Source of the DNA: Burkholderia sp. FERM BP-3421
GTDB lineage: Bacteria > Pseudomonadota > Gammaproteobacteria > Burkholderiales > Burkholderiaceae
Length of the DNA stretch: 64,000 bases
NCBI RefSeq assembly: GCF_028657905.1
Contig: NZ_CP117782.1
Coordinates: 2,728,001 to 2,792,000, forward strand
Reading direction: 5' to 3'
A program made the translations under genes and the position numbers. Numbering within the stretch: the first letter of the stretch is position 1; each line of letters begins with the position of its first letter. Of this stretch, positions 36,926 to 46,410 are shown in pieces. The notes below the pieces were generated by a model that was given only the letters and a program-made list of their open reading frames with translations, searched no databases and was not told the origin of the DNA.

Positions 36926-38191
36926 ATGGCGTTCAGCAAGGCAGTAGTGGGATGGATGGCGGCTTGCGTGCTGTCGGCCGCTCAGGCCGGACCGCTGCCT
37001 GCCGCCGCGCCGCCCGACGCCGGCGGCGCGCTCGCCAGCGCCGAGCGCTTCGACTACGCCGATTCCGGCCTGCCCCAGGTGGCCGCCGATCTCAACGAGC
37101 AGGTGATCCGCATTCCGGCCGGCGCGGCCGGCGCGGTCACGCTCGAAGCCACGGTGTTCAAGCCCGACGGCCCCGGCCCGTTCCCGCTCGTCATCTTCAA
37201 TCACGGCAAGAATTCAGGCGACCTGCGCGACCAGCCGCGCAGCCGCCCGCTGTCGTTCGCGCGCGAATTCGTGCGGCGCGGCTACGCCGTCGTCGCGCCG
37301 AACCGCCAGGGTTTCGCCGGCTCGGGCGGCGCCTACGTGCAGGAAGGCTGCGACGTCGAGCGCAACGGCCTCGCGCAGGCGCGCGACGTCGAGGCGACCA
37401 TCGGCTACATGACGAAGCTGCCGTATGTCGATGCGCAGCACGTCCTCGTCGCCGGCACCTCGCACGGCGGCATGGTGTCGCTCGCGTACGGCACCGAGGC
37501 CGCCCCCGGCGTGAAAGGCATCATCAATTTCTCGGGCGGCCTGCGCCAGGACCTGTGCCCGAACTGGCAGAAGAACCTCGTCGGCGCGTTCGACACCTAC
37601 GGCGCCGAAACCCACGTGCCGTCGCTGTGGCTGTACGGCGACAACGATTCGGTGTGGTCGCCCTCACTCGTCGGACAATTGCGCAACGCCTACATGGCGC
37701 ACGGCGCCAGCACGCTGTTCGTCGACTTCGGCCGCTACAAGGACGACGCGCACCGGATCATCGTCGATCGCGACGGCGTGCCGATCTGGTGGCCGCCCGT
37801 CGGCGCGTTCCTGGCCCAGTTGAAGATGCCGGCCGCCGTGCGTTATGCGGTGGCCAGCCCGCGCGAGCCGAACGCGAGCGGCTACGCGTCGATCGACGCG
37901 GTCGACGCGGTGCCGTTCCTCGACGACGCGGGCCGCGAAGGCTATCGCCACTTCCTGAACCAGCACCCGAGCCGCGCGTTCGCGGTATCGGGCGACGGCG
38001 CGTGGTCCTGGGCCGAAGGCGGCGACGACCCGATGGCGCTCGCGCTCGACAACTGCAAGAAACAGGGGACAGGTCCCTGCAAGCTGTATGCGGTCAACGA
38101 CCGGGTCGTCTGGCGCGACGCCACGCGCAGCGCGGACGCCAGTCCGGCGAACGACGCCCCGGCCGCCGCTCACGCGCTCGCGAGCCGCTGA
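36926..38191 (+). CDS. Secreted alpha/beta hydrolase (dienelactone hydrolase-like)
   Basis: 421 residues from the chosen start. The signal peptide MAFSKAVVGWMAACVLSAAQ ends in an Ala-rich cleavage site. The alpha/beta-hydrolase core has PFPLVIFNHGKNSG (oxyanion strand), the nucleophile elbow GTSHGG, an acid in LYGDNDSVWSP and a likely His in DDAHRIIV. It resembles dienelactone hydrolase/acetyl-xylan-esterase-like enzymes; the substrate is unknown. A longer form beginning at 36884 would place the signal peptide internally, so it is less likely. A C-terminal extension with paired cysteines (DNCKKQGTGPCKLYAVND) probably forms a disulfide. Confidence 0.82.
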   Translation: MAFSKAVVGWMAACVLSAAQAGPLPAAAPPDAGGALASAERFDYADSGLPQVAADLNEQVIRIPAGAAGAVTLEATVFKPDGPGPFPLVIFNHGKNSGDLRDQPRSRPLSFAREFVRRGYAVVAPNRQGFAGSGGAYVQEGCDVERNGLAQARDVEATIGYMTKLPYVDAQHVLVAGTSHGGMVSLAYGTEAAPGVKGIINFSGGLRQDLCPNWQKNLVGAFDTYGAETHVPSLWLYGDNDSVWSPSLVGQLRNAYMAHGASTLFVDFGRYKDDAHRIIVDRDGVPIWWPPVGAFLAQLKMPAAVRYAVASPREPNASGYASIDAVDAVPFLDDAGREGYRHFLNQHPSRAFAVSGDGAWSWAEGGDDPMALALDNCKKQGTGPCKLYAVNDRVVWRDATRSADASPANDAPAAAHALASR

Positions 38192-38647
38192 TTCCCGTCG
38201 CGCGCGCCCCTCGCCGTTTCGTCTGATCGTTCGGCCACGCGGACCGCGCACAGGCCGGATCGAGGCCGCCCTGGTCGCGCCGCCGCCACGCTCCCTGCCC
38301 GGCCGCCGAAAGCGCCGGCCGCCATCCCGCCTTTTTCCGCTTCCGAACAGATGTCCATCCGCCGGGGAGCGTCACTTTGCCGTCGTCAAAAGCGGACTTC
38401 TCCAAGGAACGCGCCCGAACCGTCGCGAGACGTCGACAAATGCCCGCAACTCCATGCCAGACAAGGCTCGGCGGGTTTGTAACGGCTAGTGCAACGAGGC
38501 GCGGAACGCGCTAATCTCGGCCCGGTTTTGGTTTTGCACGCATGCGTTTTCACGCCGCCCTGGGCCGCCCGCCGGCCATCGGATCCGGCGGCGGGCCGCG
38601 CCCCCGTGGTTGCGCCCGCAACGCCGCGTCTTCGTCACGGAGTCGTT
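38192..38647. other. Intergenic region upstream of the bio operon
   Basis: 456 bases. No gene or recognised biotin operator (neither a BirA- nor a BioR-type palindrome). The bio promoter must lie here; a TTGTAA near 38477 is a weak -35 candidate. Confidence 0.35.
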
Positions 38648-39994
38648 TTGAACACACCAGCGACCGATGACTGGGTCGCGCGCAGCCTGCGCGCGGTCTG
38701 GCATCCCTGCACCCAGATGAAGCACCACGAGCGGCTGCCGCTCGTTCCCGTCGCGCGCGGCCACGGCCCGTGGCTGTACGATCGCGCCGGCCGGCGCTAT
38801 CTCGACGCGATCAGCTCATGGTGGGTGAACCTGTTCGGCCATGCGAACCCGCGCATCAACGCGGCGCTCAAGGACCAGCTCGACACGCTCGAACACGCGA
38901 TGCTCGCGGGCTGCACGCACGAGCCCGCCATCGAACTCGCGGAGCGGCTCTCGGCGCTCACGCAGCACACGCTCGGCCATGCGTTCTTCGCATCCGACGG
39001 CGCGTCCGCCGTCGAGATCGCGCTGAAGATGAGCTTCCACACCTGGCGCAATCGCGGTCGGGACGCGAAGCGCGAATTCGCCTGCGTCGCGAACGGCTAT
39101 CACGGCGAGACGGTCGGCGCGCTCGGCGTCACCGACGTGCCGCTCTTCAGGGATGCGTACGATCCGCTGATCCGCGCCGCGCACGTGGTCGCATCGCCCG
39201 ACGCGCGCCTCGCGCAGCCGGGCGAAAGCGCGGCCGACGTCGCCGCGCGCGCGCTCGCCGATGTCGAGCGGCTGTTCAACGAGCGCGGCGACCGGATCGC
39301 CGCGCTGATCATCGAGCCGCTCGTGCAGTGCGCGGCCGGCATGGCGATGCACGATCCGTCCTACGTGCGCGGGCTGCGCGCGCTGTGCGACGCGCACGAG
39401 GTGCACCTGATCGCCGACGAGATCGCCGTCGGCTGCGGCCGCAGCGGCACCTTCTTCGCCTGCGAGCAGGCAGGCGTGTGGCCCGACCTGCTGTGCCTGT
39501 CGAAGGGCATCACGGGCGGCTACCTGCCGCTGTCGATCGTGCTGTCGCGCGACGCCATCTTCGCGGCGTTCTACGACGACGACACCGCGCGCGGCTTCCT
39601 GCATTCGCACTCGTACACGGGCAATCCGCTCGCGTGCCGCGCGGCGCTCGCGACGCTCGACCTGTTCGCGAGCGACGACGTGCTCGCCGCCAACGCGCGC
39701 AAGTCGGCGCGCCTGCGCGAGGCGCTCCGGCCGCTCGCCGCGCATCCGCGCGTGCGGCACCTGCGCGAGCGCGGCACGATCTTCGCGTTCGACGTCGCGC
39801 TCGACGGCGAGGCCGCGCGCACGTTCCCGCGCCGCTTCTTCGAGCATGCGCTCGCGCGCGAAGCCCTGCTGCGCCCGCTCGGCACCACGGTCTATCTGAT
39901 GCCGCCGTACATCCTCGACGACGACGAGCTCGCGTGGCTCGCCGCGCGCACGCTCGACACGCTCGACGCCACGCTCGAAGGAGCCGCCGCATGA
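38648..39994 (+). CDS. bioA: Adenosylmethionine-8-amino-7-oxononanoate aminotransferase
   Basis: PLP enzyme of biotin synthesis: converts KAPA to DAPA with S-adenosylmethionine as amino donor. 448 residues from a TTG start. TTG is chosen because an upstream GGAG is at the right distance and the sequence then reads into the family-typical VWHPCTQMKHHE. YLDAISSWWVNLFGH and the PLP region FFASDGASAVEIALKM are present. The catalytic lysine lies in CLSKGITGGYLPL. First gene of the bioA-bioF-bioD-bioB operon; its stop overlaps the bioF ATG. Confidence 0.95.
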   Translation: MNTPATDDWVARSLRAVWHPCTQMKHHERLPLVPVARGHGPWLYDRAGRRYLDAISSWWVNLFGHANPRINAALKDQLDTLEHAMLAGCTHEPAIELAERLSALTQHTLGHAFFASDGASAVEIALKMSFHTWRNRGRDAKREFACVANGYHGETVGALGVTDVPLFRDAYDPLIRAAHVVASPDARLAQPGESAADVAARALADVERLFNERGDRIAALIIEPLVQCAAGMAMHDPSYVRGLRALCDAHEVHLIADEIAVGCGRSGTFFACEQAGVWPDLLCLSKGITGGYLPLSIVLSRDAIFAAFYDDDTARGFLHSHSYTGNPLACRAALATLDLFASDDVLAANARKSARLREALRPLAAHPRVRHLRERGTIFAFDVALDGEAARTFPRRFFEHALAREALLRPLGTTVYLMPPYILDDDELAWLAARTLDTLDATLEGAAA

Positions 39995-41202
39995 CCCATC
40001 CCCTGCTCGACACGCTCGCCCGCGGCCTCGCCGCCCTCGACGCCGACGGCCTGCGCCGCCTGCGCCGCATCGCCGACACCGCATGCGACGCGCACATGAC
40101 GGTCGACGGGCGGACGATCATCGGTTTCGCGAGCAACGACTACCTCGGCCTCGCCGCGCATCCCCGGCTCGTCGACGCGTTCGCCGAAGGCGCGCGCCGC
40201 TACGGCTCCGGCAGCGGCGGCTCGCACCTGCTCGGCGGACACTCGCGCGCGCACGCGCGGCTCGAGGACGCGCTGGCCGCGTTCGCGGGCGGCTTCTGCG
40301 ACGCGCCGCGCGCGCTGTACTTCAGCACCGGCTACATGGCGAACCTCGCCGCCTTGACCGCGCTCGCCGGACGCGGCGCGACGATCTTCTCCGACGCGCT
40401 GAACCATGCGTCGCTGATCGACGGCGCACGGCTGTCGCGCGCGACCGTGCAGATCTATCCGCACCGCGACACCGACGCGCTCGCCGCGCTGCTCGCCGCC
40501 TCCGACGCCGACACCAAGCTGATCGTCACCGACACGGTGTTCAGCATGGACGGCGACGTCGCGCCCCTCGCGGGCCTCGTCGCGCTCGCGGAAGCGCACA
40601 ACGCCTGGCTCGTCACCGACGATGCGCACGGCTTCGGCGTGCTCGGCCCGCAGGGGCGCGGCGCGCTCGCCGCGCAGGCGCTGCGCTCGCCGAACCTCGT
40701 CTACGTCGGCACGCTCGGCAAGGCGGCGGGCGTCGCGGGCGCCTTCGTCGTCGCGCACGAGACCGTCATCGAATGGCTGGTCCAGCGTGCGCGCAGCTAC
40801 ATCTTCACGACGGCCGCGCCGCCGTCGGTCGCGCACGCGGTATCCGCGAGCCTCGAACTGATCGGCGGCGCCGAAGGCGACGCGCGCCGCGCGCACCTCG
40901 GCCAGCTGATCGAGCGCACCCGCGCGATCCTGCGCCGCACCCGCTGGCATGCGCCCGACTCGCACACGGCGGTGCAGCCGCTCGTGATCGGCGACAACGA
41001 GACGACGCTCGCCGCGATGGCCGCGCTCGACGAACATGGCCTGTGGGTGCCCGCGATCCGGCCGCCGACGGTGCCCGCCGGCACCTCGCGGCTGCGCGTC
41101 TCGCTGTCGGCCGCGCATTCGTTCGACGATCTCGCGCGCCTCGACGCCGCGCTCGCGCATGCGGGCGACGCGGCCGCCGCGCGGGAGGCGCGCGCCGCAT
41201 GA
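39991..41202 (+). CDS. bioF: 8-amino-7-oxononanoate synthase
   Basis: PLP enzyme that condenses pimeloyl-ACP/CoA with alanine to KAPA. 403 residues. FASNDYLGLAAHPRL and YGSGSGGSHLLGG mark the substrate-binding loop. DDAHGFGVLG carries the PLP-binding Asp-His, and the Schiff-base lysine is in VGTLGKAAGVAG. It overlaps bioA by four bases (ATGA) and bioD by the same pattern, so translation is coupled along the operon. Confidence 0.95.
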   Translation: MTHPLLDTLARGLAALDADGLRRLRRIADTACDAHMTVDGRTIIGFASNDYLGLAAHPRLVDAFAEGARRYGSGSGGSHLLGGHSRAHARLEDALAAFAGGFCDAPRALYFSTGYMANLAALTALAGRGATIFSDALNHASLIDGARLSRATVQIYPHRDTDALAALLAASDADTKLIVTDTVFSMDGDVAPLAGLVALAEAHNAWLVTDDAHGFGVLGPQGRGALAAQALRSPNLVYVGTLGKAAGVAGAFVVAHETVIEWLVQRARSYIFTTAAPPSVAHAVSASLELIGGAEGDARRAHLGQLIERTRAILRRTRWHAPDSHTAVQPLVIGDNETTLAAMAALDEHGLWVPAIRPPTVPAGTSRLRVSLSAAHSFDDLARLDAALAHAGDAAAAREARAA

Positions 41203-41924
41203 CCGCCCCGCTTTCGCTGTTCGTCACCGGCACCGACACCGAGATCGGCAAGACCTTCGTCAGCGCCGCCCTGCTGTACGGCTTCGCGCGCCACGGGCTG
41301 CGCGCCGCCGCGATGAAGCCGATCGCGGCGGGCGCCTACGAGCGCGACGGGGTCTGGCGCAACGAGGACGCGGACCAGCTCGACGCCGCCGCGAACGTCG
41401 CGCTGCCGCCCGCGATCCGCACGCCGTTCCTGCTGAAAGCACCCGCCGCGCCGCACATCGTCGCCGCCGAGGAGCGCGTGACGCTCGACATCGGCACGAT
41501 CGTCGCCGCGCACCAGCGCGCGTGCGAGGCGGCCGACATCGTGGTGGTCGAGGGTGTCGGCGGGTTCCGCGTGCCGCTCGACACGACCCGCGACACCGCC
41601 GACCTCGCGGTCGCGCTCGGCCTGCCGGTGGTGCTCGTGGTCGGCATGCGGCTCGGCTGCATCAACCATGCGCTGCTCACCGCCGACGCGATCGCCGCGC
41701 GCGGCCTGACCCTCGCCGGCTGGGTCGCGAACCGCATCGACCCGGCGATGGGCTATGCCGACGAGAACCTCGACACGCTGCGCCTGTGGCTCGAACGCGA
41801 GCATCGCGCGCCGCTCGTCGGCAGCATCGCGCACCAGAGCCCGCCCGATCCCGCGCGTGCGTCGCACGCGCTCGATATTCCCCGCTTGCTGGACACGCTG
41901 CGCGCCGCGCGCGGCGCGTCCTGA
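41199..41924 (+). CDS. bioD: ATP-dependent dethiobiotin synthetase
   Basis: Closes the ureido ring of DAPA using CO2 and ATP. 241 residues. The P-loop GTDTEIGKT is at about residues 11-19, KPIAAGAY follows, then the VVEGVGGFRVPL glycine-rich motif and a nucleotide-specificity segment, WVANRID. It overlaps bioF by four bases (ATGA) and ends 40 bases before bioB. Confidence 0.95.
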   Translation: MTAPLSLFVTGTDTEIGKTFVSAALLYGFARHGLRAAAMKPIAAGAYERDGVWRNEDADQLDAAANVALPPAIRTPFLLKAPAAPHIVAAEERVTLDIGTIVAAHQRACEAADIVVVEGVGGFRVPLDTTRDTADLAVALGLPVVLVVGMRLGCINHALLTADAIAARGLTLAGWVANRIDPAMGYADENLDTLRLWLEREHRAPLVGSIAHQSPPDPARASHALDIPRLLDTLRAARGAS

Positions 41925-41964
41925 TTGCCCCTTCCACGTTCCCACGACACAACCAGGAAACGAC

Positions 41965-43014
41965 ATGACCGAAGCCCAGACCACCTCCCCGACGCCCGCC
42001 GCCGTGCCGGTGGCCGCTCCCGCCGCCCCGCGCTGGCGCGTGGCCGACGTGCTCGCGCTGTACGAGCTGCCGTTCAACGACCTGATGTTCCGCGCGCAGC
42101 AGGCGCATCGCGCGCACTTCGACGCGAACGCGATCCAGCTGTCGACGCTGCTGTCGATCAAGACCGGCGGCTGCGAGGAAGACTGCGGCTACTGCTCGCA
42201 ATCGTCGCACCACGAGACGGGCCTCAAGGCCGAGAAGCTGATGGACGTCGACGCGGTGCTCACCGCCGCGCGCGTCGCGAAGGACAACGGCGCGACCCGC
42301 TTCTGCATGGGCGCGGCCTGGCGCAATCCGAAGGACCGCCATCTCGAGCCGATCAAGGACATGATCCGCGGCGTGAAGGAGATGGGCATGGAGACCTGCG
42401 TGACGCTCGGCATGCTGGAGGCGCATCAGGCGCAGGCGCTGTCGGAAGCGGGCCTCGACTACTACAACCACAACCTCGACACCTCGCCCGAGTTCTACGG
42501 CCAGGTGATCTCGACGCGCACCTACCAGGACCGCCTCGACACGCTCGACCGCGTGCGCGACGCCGGCATCAACGTGTGCTGCGGCGGCATCATCGGCATG
42601 GGCGAATCGCGCCGCGAGCGCGCGGGCCTGATCACCCAGCTCGCGAACCTGAACCCGTATCCGGAATCGGTGCCGATCAACAACCTGGTGGCGATCGAGG
42701 GCACGCCGCTCGAAGGCACCGCGGCGCTCGACCCGTTCGAGTTCGTGCGCACGATCGCGGTCGCGCGCATCACGATGCCGAAGGCGATGGTGCGCCTGTC
42801 GGCCGGCCGCGAGCAGCTCGACGACGCGATGCAGTCGCTGTGCTTCCTCGCGGGCGCGAACTCGATGTTCTACGGCGACCAGCTGCTGACCACCGGCAAT
42901 CCGCAGGCGGAAGCCGACCGGCAACTGCTCGCGCGGCTCGGGATGCGCACGGAAGTTGCGCAGCAGATGCCGAAGGAAACCGCGCAGTCCTGCGCGCACG
43001 GCGCGGCGAACTGA
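41965..43014 (+). CDS. bioB: Biotin synthase
   Basis: Radical SAM enzyme that inserts sulfur into dethiobiotin. 349 residues. The [4Fe-4S] CxxxCxxC site is C70-E-E-D-C74-G-Y-C77. YYNHNLDTSPEFY and the [2Fe-2S] ligand Arg/Cys region near AGANSMFYGDQLLTT are present. A Thr/Ala/Pro-rich N-terminal extension (about 20 residues) is typical of Burkholderia versions. AGGAAA precedes the ATG. Last gene of the operon. Confidence 0.96.
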   Translation: MTEAQTTSPTPAAVPVAAPAAPRWRVADVLALYELPFNDLMFRAQQAHRAHFDANAIQLSTLLSIKTGGCEEDCGYCSQSSHHETGLKAEKLMDVDAVLTAARVAKDNGATRFCMGAAWRNPKDRHLEPIKDMIRGVKEMGMETCVTLGMLEAHQAQALSEAGLDYYNHNLDTSPEFYGQVISTRTYQDRLDTLDRVRDAGINVCCGGIIGMGESRRERAGLITQLANLNPYPESVPINNLVAIEGTPLEGTAALDPFEFVRTIAVARITMPKAMVRLSAGREQLDDAMQSLCFLAGANSMFYGDQLLTTGNPQAEADRQLLARLGMRTEVAQQMPKETAQSCAHGAAN

Positions 43015-43436
43015 TCAACCGATCGACTGATCGCGCGGTCCGGGCCGCCTGGCGGGGCGGCTCGGCGGCGCAGGCCCCGCTCCGCGTTGCGCGGCAGTCG
43101 TCAGGGCCGGGCCGATAGGCCCGACGCGGGGCCTGCATCGTCGCGAACCGGCCTGCGCGGCCCGCGACGAGCCGTGCCGGAATCCCGCGCCTCATCGGCC
43201 GCGCTCGACATCGGGCAAGCCGTCTTCGACCGCGTCGAGGCATACGACCGGCCTCTCTCCCGCCTCCGCTTCCGCTTCAAACGTCGCATCCTCACGCCCG
43301 ACGCGGATCGCAACGCCGACCGGCCGGACACCGGCTTCATGTGTTTTCGAGCGGGCCCCGGCCGCTTCGCCCTTGCGCGGCGGCTCACCCCGCGCATGCG
43401 GGTCGGGGCCGCGCGCGCCGGCCCCCGGCTGAACCG
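43015..43436. other. Intergenic region between convergent bioB and cutC
   Basis: 422 bases, GC-rich, with several short inverted repeats (for example around 43400) that could act in termination, but none has a T tail. No gene is supported. Confidence 0.4.
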
Positions 43437-44144
43437 CTACGCCGCCGCGTCCAACGCGGCGCGCGCCTTCGCCACCTGGCGCGCGTCGACGGGCGCGAGC
43501 ACCTCGCCGCGCTCGCGCACGCCCGAGCCGAAATGCACCGCGCGCACGCCGGTCGCACGCGCGAATTCCCCGACTGCCGCCACCGTCAGCCCCGCGCCCG
43601 CGAGCACCGTGCACGACGTACCCGCCGCGCGCCGCACCATCCGCGCGATCACGTCGCGGCCGTCCAGCGCCGAAGGATGGCCGCCCGAGGTCAGCACCGA
43701 CGTCACCGCCGGCACGCGCAGCAGCACCTCGAACGCCGCGTTGAGATCGCGCGCGACATCGAACGCGCGATGGAAGGTCAGCGGGCGGCCGTCCGCCGCG
43801 TCGGCGACGCGCTGCAGCGCGTTCACGTCGACCTCGCCGTGTGCGTCGAGCATGCCGAACACGATGCCGTGCGCGCCGGCCGCGACCGCCGCGCGCACGT
43901 CGCGCGCGATCGTCGCGAGATCGTCGGCGTCGTAGTGAAACGAGCGGCTGTGCGGTCGCACGATCACGTTGACCGGGATCGGCACCGCGGCCACCACGGT
44001 TTCGATCAGCCCGACGCTCGGCGTCAGGCCGCCCTCGCCGATCGCCGTCACGAGTTCGAGCCGGTCCGCGCCCGCGCGGGCGGCGGTGCGGGCGTCGCCG
44101 ACCGTGGTGGCGATCACTTCGAGGAGCAGGGAGGAGGCAGGCAT
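43437..44144 (-). CDS. cutC: CutC family copper homeostasis protein
   Basis: 235-residue TIM-barrel protein. LLEVIATTVGDARTAARAGA at the start and the ADRLELVTAIGEGGLTPS segment are typical. VNVIVRPHSRSFHYD and GIVFGMLDAHGEVD follow, then LTSGGHPSALDG near the C-terminus. All are CutC signatures. The family is linked to copper tolerance, but the direct role is disputed (family knowledge). It lies 58 bases downstream of the His-rich secreted protein on the same strand, so it may be the last gene of the phosphatase operon. Confidence 0.9.
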   Translation of the reverse strand: MPASSLLLEVIATTVGDARTAARAGADRLELVTAIGEGGLTPSVGLIETVVAAVPIPVNVIVRPHSRSFHYDADDLATIARDVRAAVAAGAHGIVFGMLDAHGEVDVNALQRVADAADGRPLTFHRAFDVARDLNAAFEVLLRVPAVTSVLTSGGHPSALDGRDVIARMVRRAAGTSCTVLAGAGLTVAAVGEFARATGVRAVHFGSGVRERGEVLAPVDARQVAKARAALDAAA

Positions 44145-44202
44145 CGGCGGGCTCGTCGTCGGGTGGGATCAGCCTGCATCCTACCCGACCCGCCGCGTCC
44201 GA

Positions 44203-44961
44203 TCAGTCGAGGAAGTCCGCGTATTCCTTGCGCGCGTACCCTTGCAACTGAGCCCACGGCGGCGTCGCGGCGCGCGCGACCGGCGTCAGCGTGAGCTTGC
44301 GCGTGACGCGGCCGTCCGCGCTCCGGTATTCGATCGCGAGCGGCGCCTGCAGCGTCTCGCTCCACAGGATCCGGTTCAGCCCCTGCGCGCCGGCCGTCGC
44401 GACCTTCTGCTCGTACCAGCGCGTGCCCGGCGCGCGGCCCGGCTTCGCGCTCGCCGCGAGCGGCTTCAGGCGCGCGGGCGGCGTCAGGTAGTACGCGTTG
44501 TCCCACGAACCGTCGAAGCCGGTGGTCTCGTATTCGGCAGGCGGCACATCGACGACGGTCCGCTCGGCGGCGCTCACGTACTCGATCCGCGCGCACCGGC
44601 CGTCATGGGTCACATGACGCGCCGCCGACGCGAAGTCGAAGTGCTTGTGGCCGGCGTGCGCCTCCGCCGCGACGGGCCGCACACCCGTCGACGCCGCGTC
44701 CGACGCACGAGCCCGGGCCTGTTCATGCGCGTGCCCGTGTTCCGCCTCGCCGTCCGCGCCGGGCTTCACGCGCTCGACCCACACATGTCCCTCGCGCCGC
44801 ACCATCCGCTCGCGATACGAGGTGGTGCGCGTCACGCCGTCGGCGCCCACCGTCATGCTTTCGTGCAGCAGCACCGCGTCGAGCGCGGGCGCGGCGCAGG
44901 CCAGCGCCGCCGCGCAGCCGCACGCGAGGCCCGCGAGGGCCCGCATTCCGATTCCGTTCAT
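44203..44961 (-). CDS. Secreted His-rich protein of unknown function, alkaline phosphatase operon
   Basis: 252 residues. An N-terminal signal peptide (about residues 1-24, MNGIGMRALAGLACGCAAAL onward) predicts export. A His-rich segment follows: His75, 77 and 79 in EHGHAHEQ, and His102, 105 and 107 in AHAGHKHFDF. The rest is a folded-looking domain with no family recognised. It starts only 10 bases after the downstream alkaline phosphatase ends. A metal-binding or metal-delivery role for the zinc-dependent phosphatases is an inference from the histidines and context. A second possible start (ATG at 44946) is also in frame. Confidence 0.7.
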   Translation of the reverse strand: MNGIGMRALAGLACGCAAALACAAPALDAVLLHESMTVGADGVTRTTSYRERMVRREGHVWVERVKPGADGEAEHGHAHEQARARASDAASTGVRPVAAEAHAGHKHFDFASAARHVTHDGRCARIEYVSAAERTVVDVPPAEYETTGFDGSWDNAYYLTPPARLKPLAASAKPGRAPGTRWYEQKVATAGAQGLNRILWSETLQAPLAIEYRSADGRVTRKLTLTPVARAATPPWAQLQGYARKEYADFLD

Positions 44962-44971
44962 CGCCGCCCGC

Positions 44972-46378
44972 TCAGAAGCCGAACGCCGAGCGCACGAGAC
45001 CGAACACCTTCGTGTTGTCGATCGTGCCCTTGAACGCCTTCGCATCGGCGCCGTCCGCGAACAGCATCACGTCGCCGCCGCCGTGCGTCTCCGATCCCGG
45101 CCCGCCGACCCGCACGCCGACCTCCTGCAGGTAGGCCTCGTCCGTCACGACCGCCGAATCGACCGACGTGCGCACGTTCGGCCGGTTCGCGCCGTTGCCG
45201 AACACGAGCGTCGTGTAGGTGTTGCCGTCCGCGTCCTTGTTCGGCTGGCCGTCGCGATAGCTGCGGCTGATGTCGAGGATCGGATTGCCGCGCTTCGAGT
45301 AGCCGTTGATCGTCATCGTGTGGTCGTGGTCGGCCGTCACGACGATCAGCGTGTTCGACAGGTCGACCTTCGACAGCGCGACGCGGATCGCCTCGTCGAA
45401 CGCGCCGGCGTCCTCGAGCGCGCGCTTCGCGTTGGTGCCGTGCAGCGCGTGATCGATGCGGCCGCCCTCGACCATCAGGAAATAGCCGTTCGGATTCTGC
45501 GCGAGCACGTCGATCGCCTTCGAGGTCATCTCCGCGAGGCTCGGCTGCGTCGGCCCCTCGCCCTTGCCGGCGGCGCGGTCCAGTTCGTATTCGAGGTGGC
45601 TCGTCGTGCTGAACAGCCCGACCAGCTTGCCTTGCTTGACCTGCGCGAGCTGGTCCTTGGTCGCCGCGACCGCATAGCCCTTCGCGCGCAATTCGGCGAG
45701 CAGGTTGCGCCCGTCCGCGCGGCCGCGCTTGTTGCTGGCGGCATCGTACGGCGTCCAGTGGTTGCGGCCGCCGCCCATCAGCACGTCGACGCCGTCGCCC
45801 AGCGCCGCGTTATAGCCCACTCCGCCCGGCACGGCCTGCGCGGCGATGTCGTACTGCGCGTCGCGATGGCAGATGTGCGAGTAGGTCGCGGCCGGCGTCG
45901 CGTGGGTCAGCTCGGTGGTCGTGATCGCACCGACCGCCTTGCCGCGCGCCTTCGCGAGTTCGAGCAGCGTCGGCACCGCGCGGCCGTTGCCCGGCGCGCA
46001 GTTGTTGACGGTCTTGTTGCCGTTCGCATCGGCGCCCGGCGCCACCGCGCGCGTGTCGGACGACATCGACAGCACCTCGTTGTTCATCTTCACGCCGGTC
46101 ATGTACGCGGCCATCGACGGCGCGCTGTCGGTCGTCTGCGCGTCGTTCGAGAAGGTCTTCACGCGCGCCGTGCGCGCGAGCTTCTCCATCGTCAGCTGGC
46201 CCGCCTCGCCCACCTTGTAGATGCGGCTCGCGGTGACCGTGGTCGGCCCCATGCCGTCGCCCAGAAAGAAGATCACGTTCTTCGCCTGGCCCGCGGCCTG
46301 CGCCGCCTGGCCGAAGCCCATGCCCGCGATACCCGCCGCGGCCAGCGTCGCCGCCGCGATGCGCTTGATAGTCGACAT
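44972..46378 (-). CDS. Alkaline phosphatase, secreted
   Basis: 468 residues. A Sec signal peptide (MSTIKRIAAATLAAAGIAGM, then GFGQAAQA) predicts a periplasmic product. Metal/active-site motifs are FFLGDGMG, TTDSAPSMAAYMTG (nucleophilic Ser in the DSA core), VEGGRIDHALHG, TADHDHT and ETHGGGDVMLF. It hydrolyses phosphate monoesters using two Zn2+ and one Mg2+. It is a diverged tandem paralogue of the upstream phosphatase, 32 bases away, so the two share one transcript controlled by the Pho box upstream of the first. Confidence 0.93.
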   Translation of the reverse strand: MSTIKRIAAATLAAAGIAGMGFGQAAQAAGQAKNVIFFLGDGMGPTTVTASRIYKVGEAGQLTMEKLARTARVKTFSNDAQTTDSAPSMAAYMTGVKMNNEVLSMSSDTRAVAPGADANGNKTVNNCAPGNGRAVPTLLELAKARGKAVGAITTTELTHATPAATYSHICHRDAQYDIAAQAVPGGVGYNAALGDGVDVLMGGGRNHWTPYDAASNKRGRADGRNLLAELRAKGYAVAATKDQLAQVKQGKLVGLFSTTSHLEYELDRAAGKGEGPTQPSLAEMTSKAIDVLAQNPNGYFLMVEGGRIDHALHGTNAKRALEDAGAFDEAIRVALSKVDLSNTLIVVTADHDHTMTINGYSKRGNPILDISRSYRDGQPNKDADGNTYTTLVFGNGANRPNVRTSVDSAVVTDEAYLQEVGVRVGGPGSETHGGGDVMLFADGADAKAFKGTIDNTKVFGLVRSAFGF

Positions 46379-46410
46379 CCTGTATTCCCCTGTTCCCTGA
46401 AAGGCCGCGC

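Noticed and set aside
36491..37204. 237-residue minus-strand frame around 36.5-37.2 kb
   Set aside because: Overlaps the signal peptide and start of the hydrolase gene on the other strand and shows no domain; the region is better treated as intergenic plus promoter.
43087..43935. Plus-strand frame after bioB
   Set aside because: Most of it lies opposite cutC; the part in the intergenic gap has no ribosome-binding site or family match.
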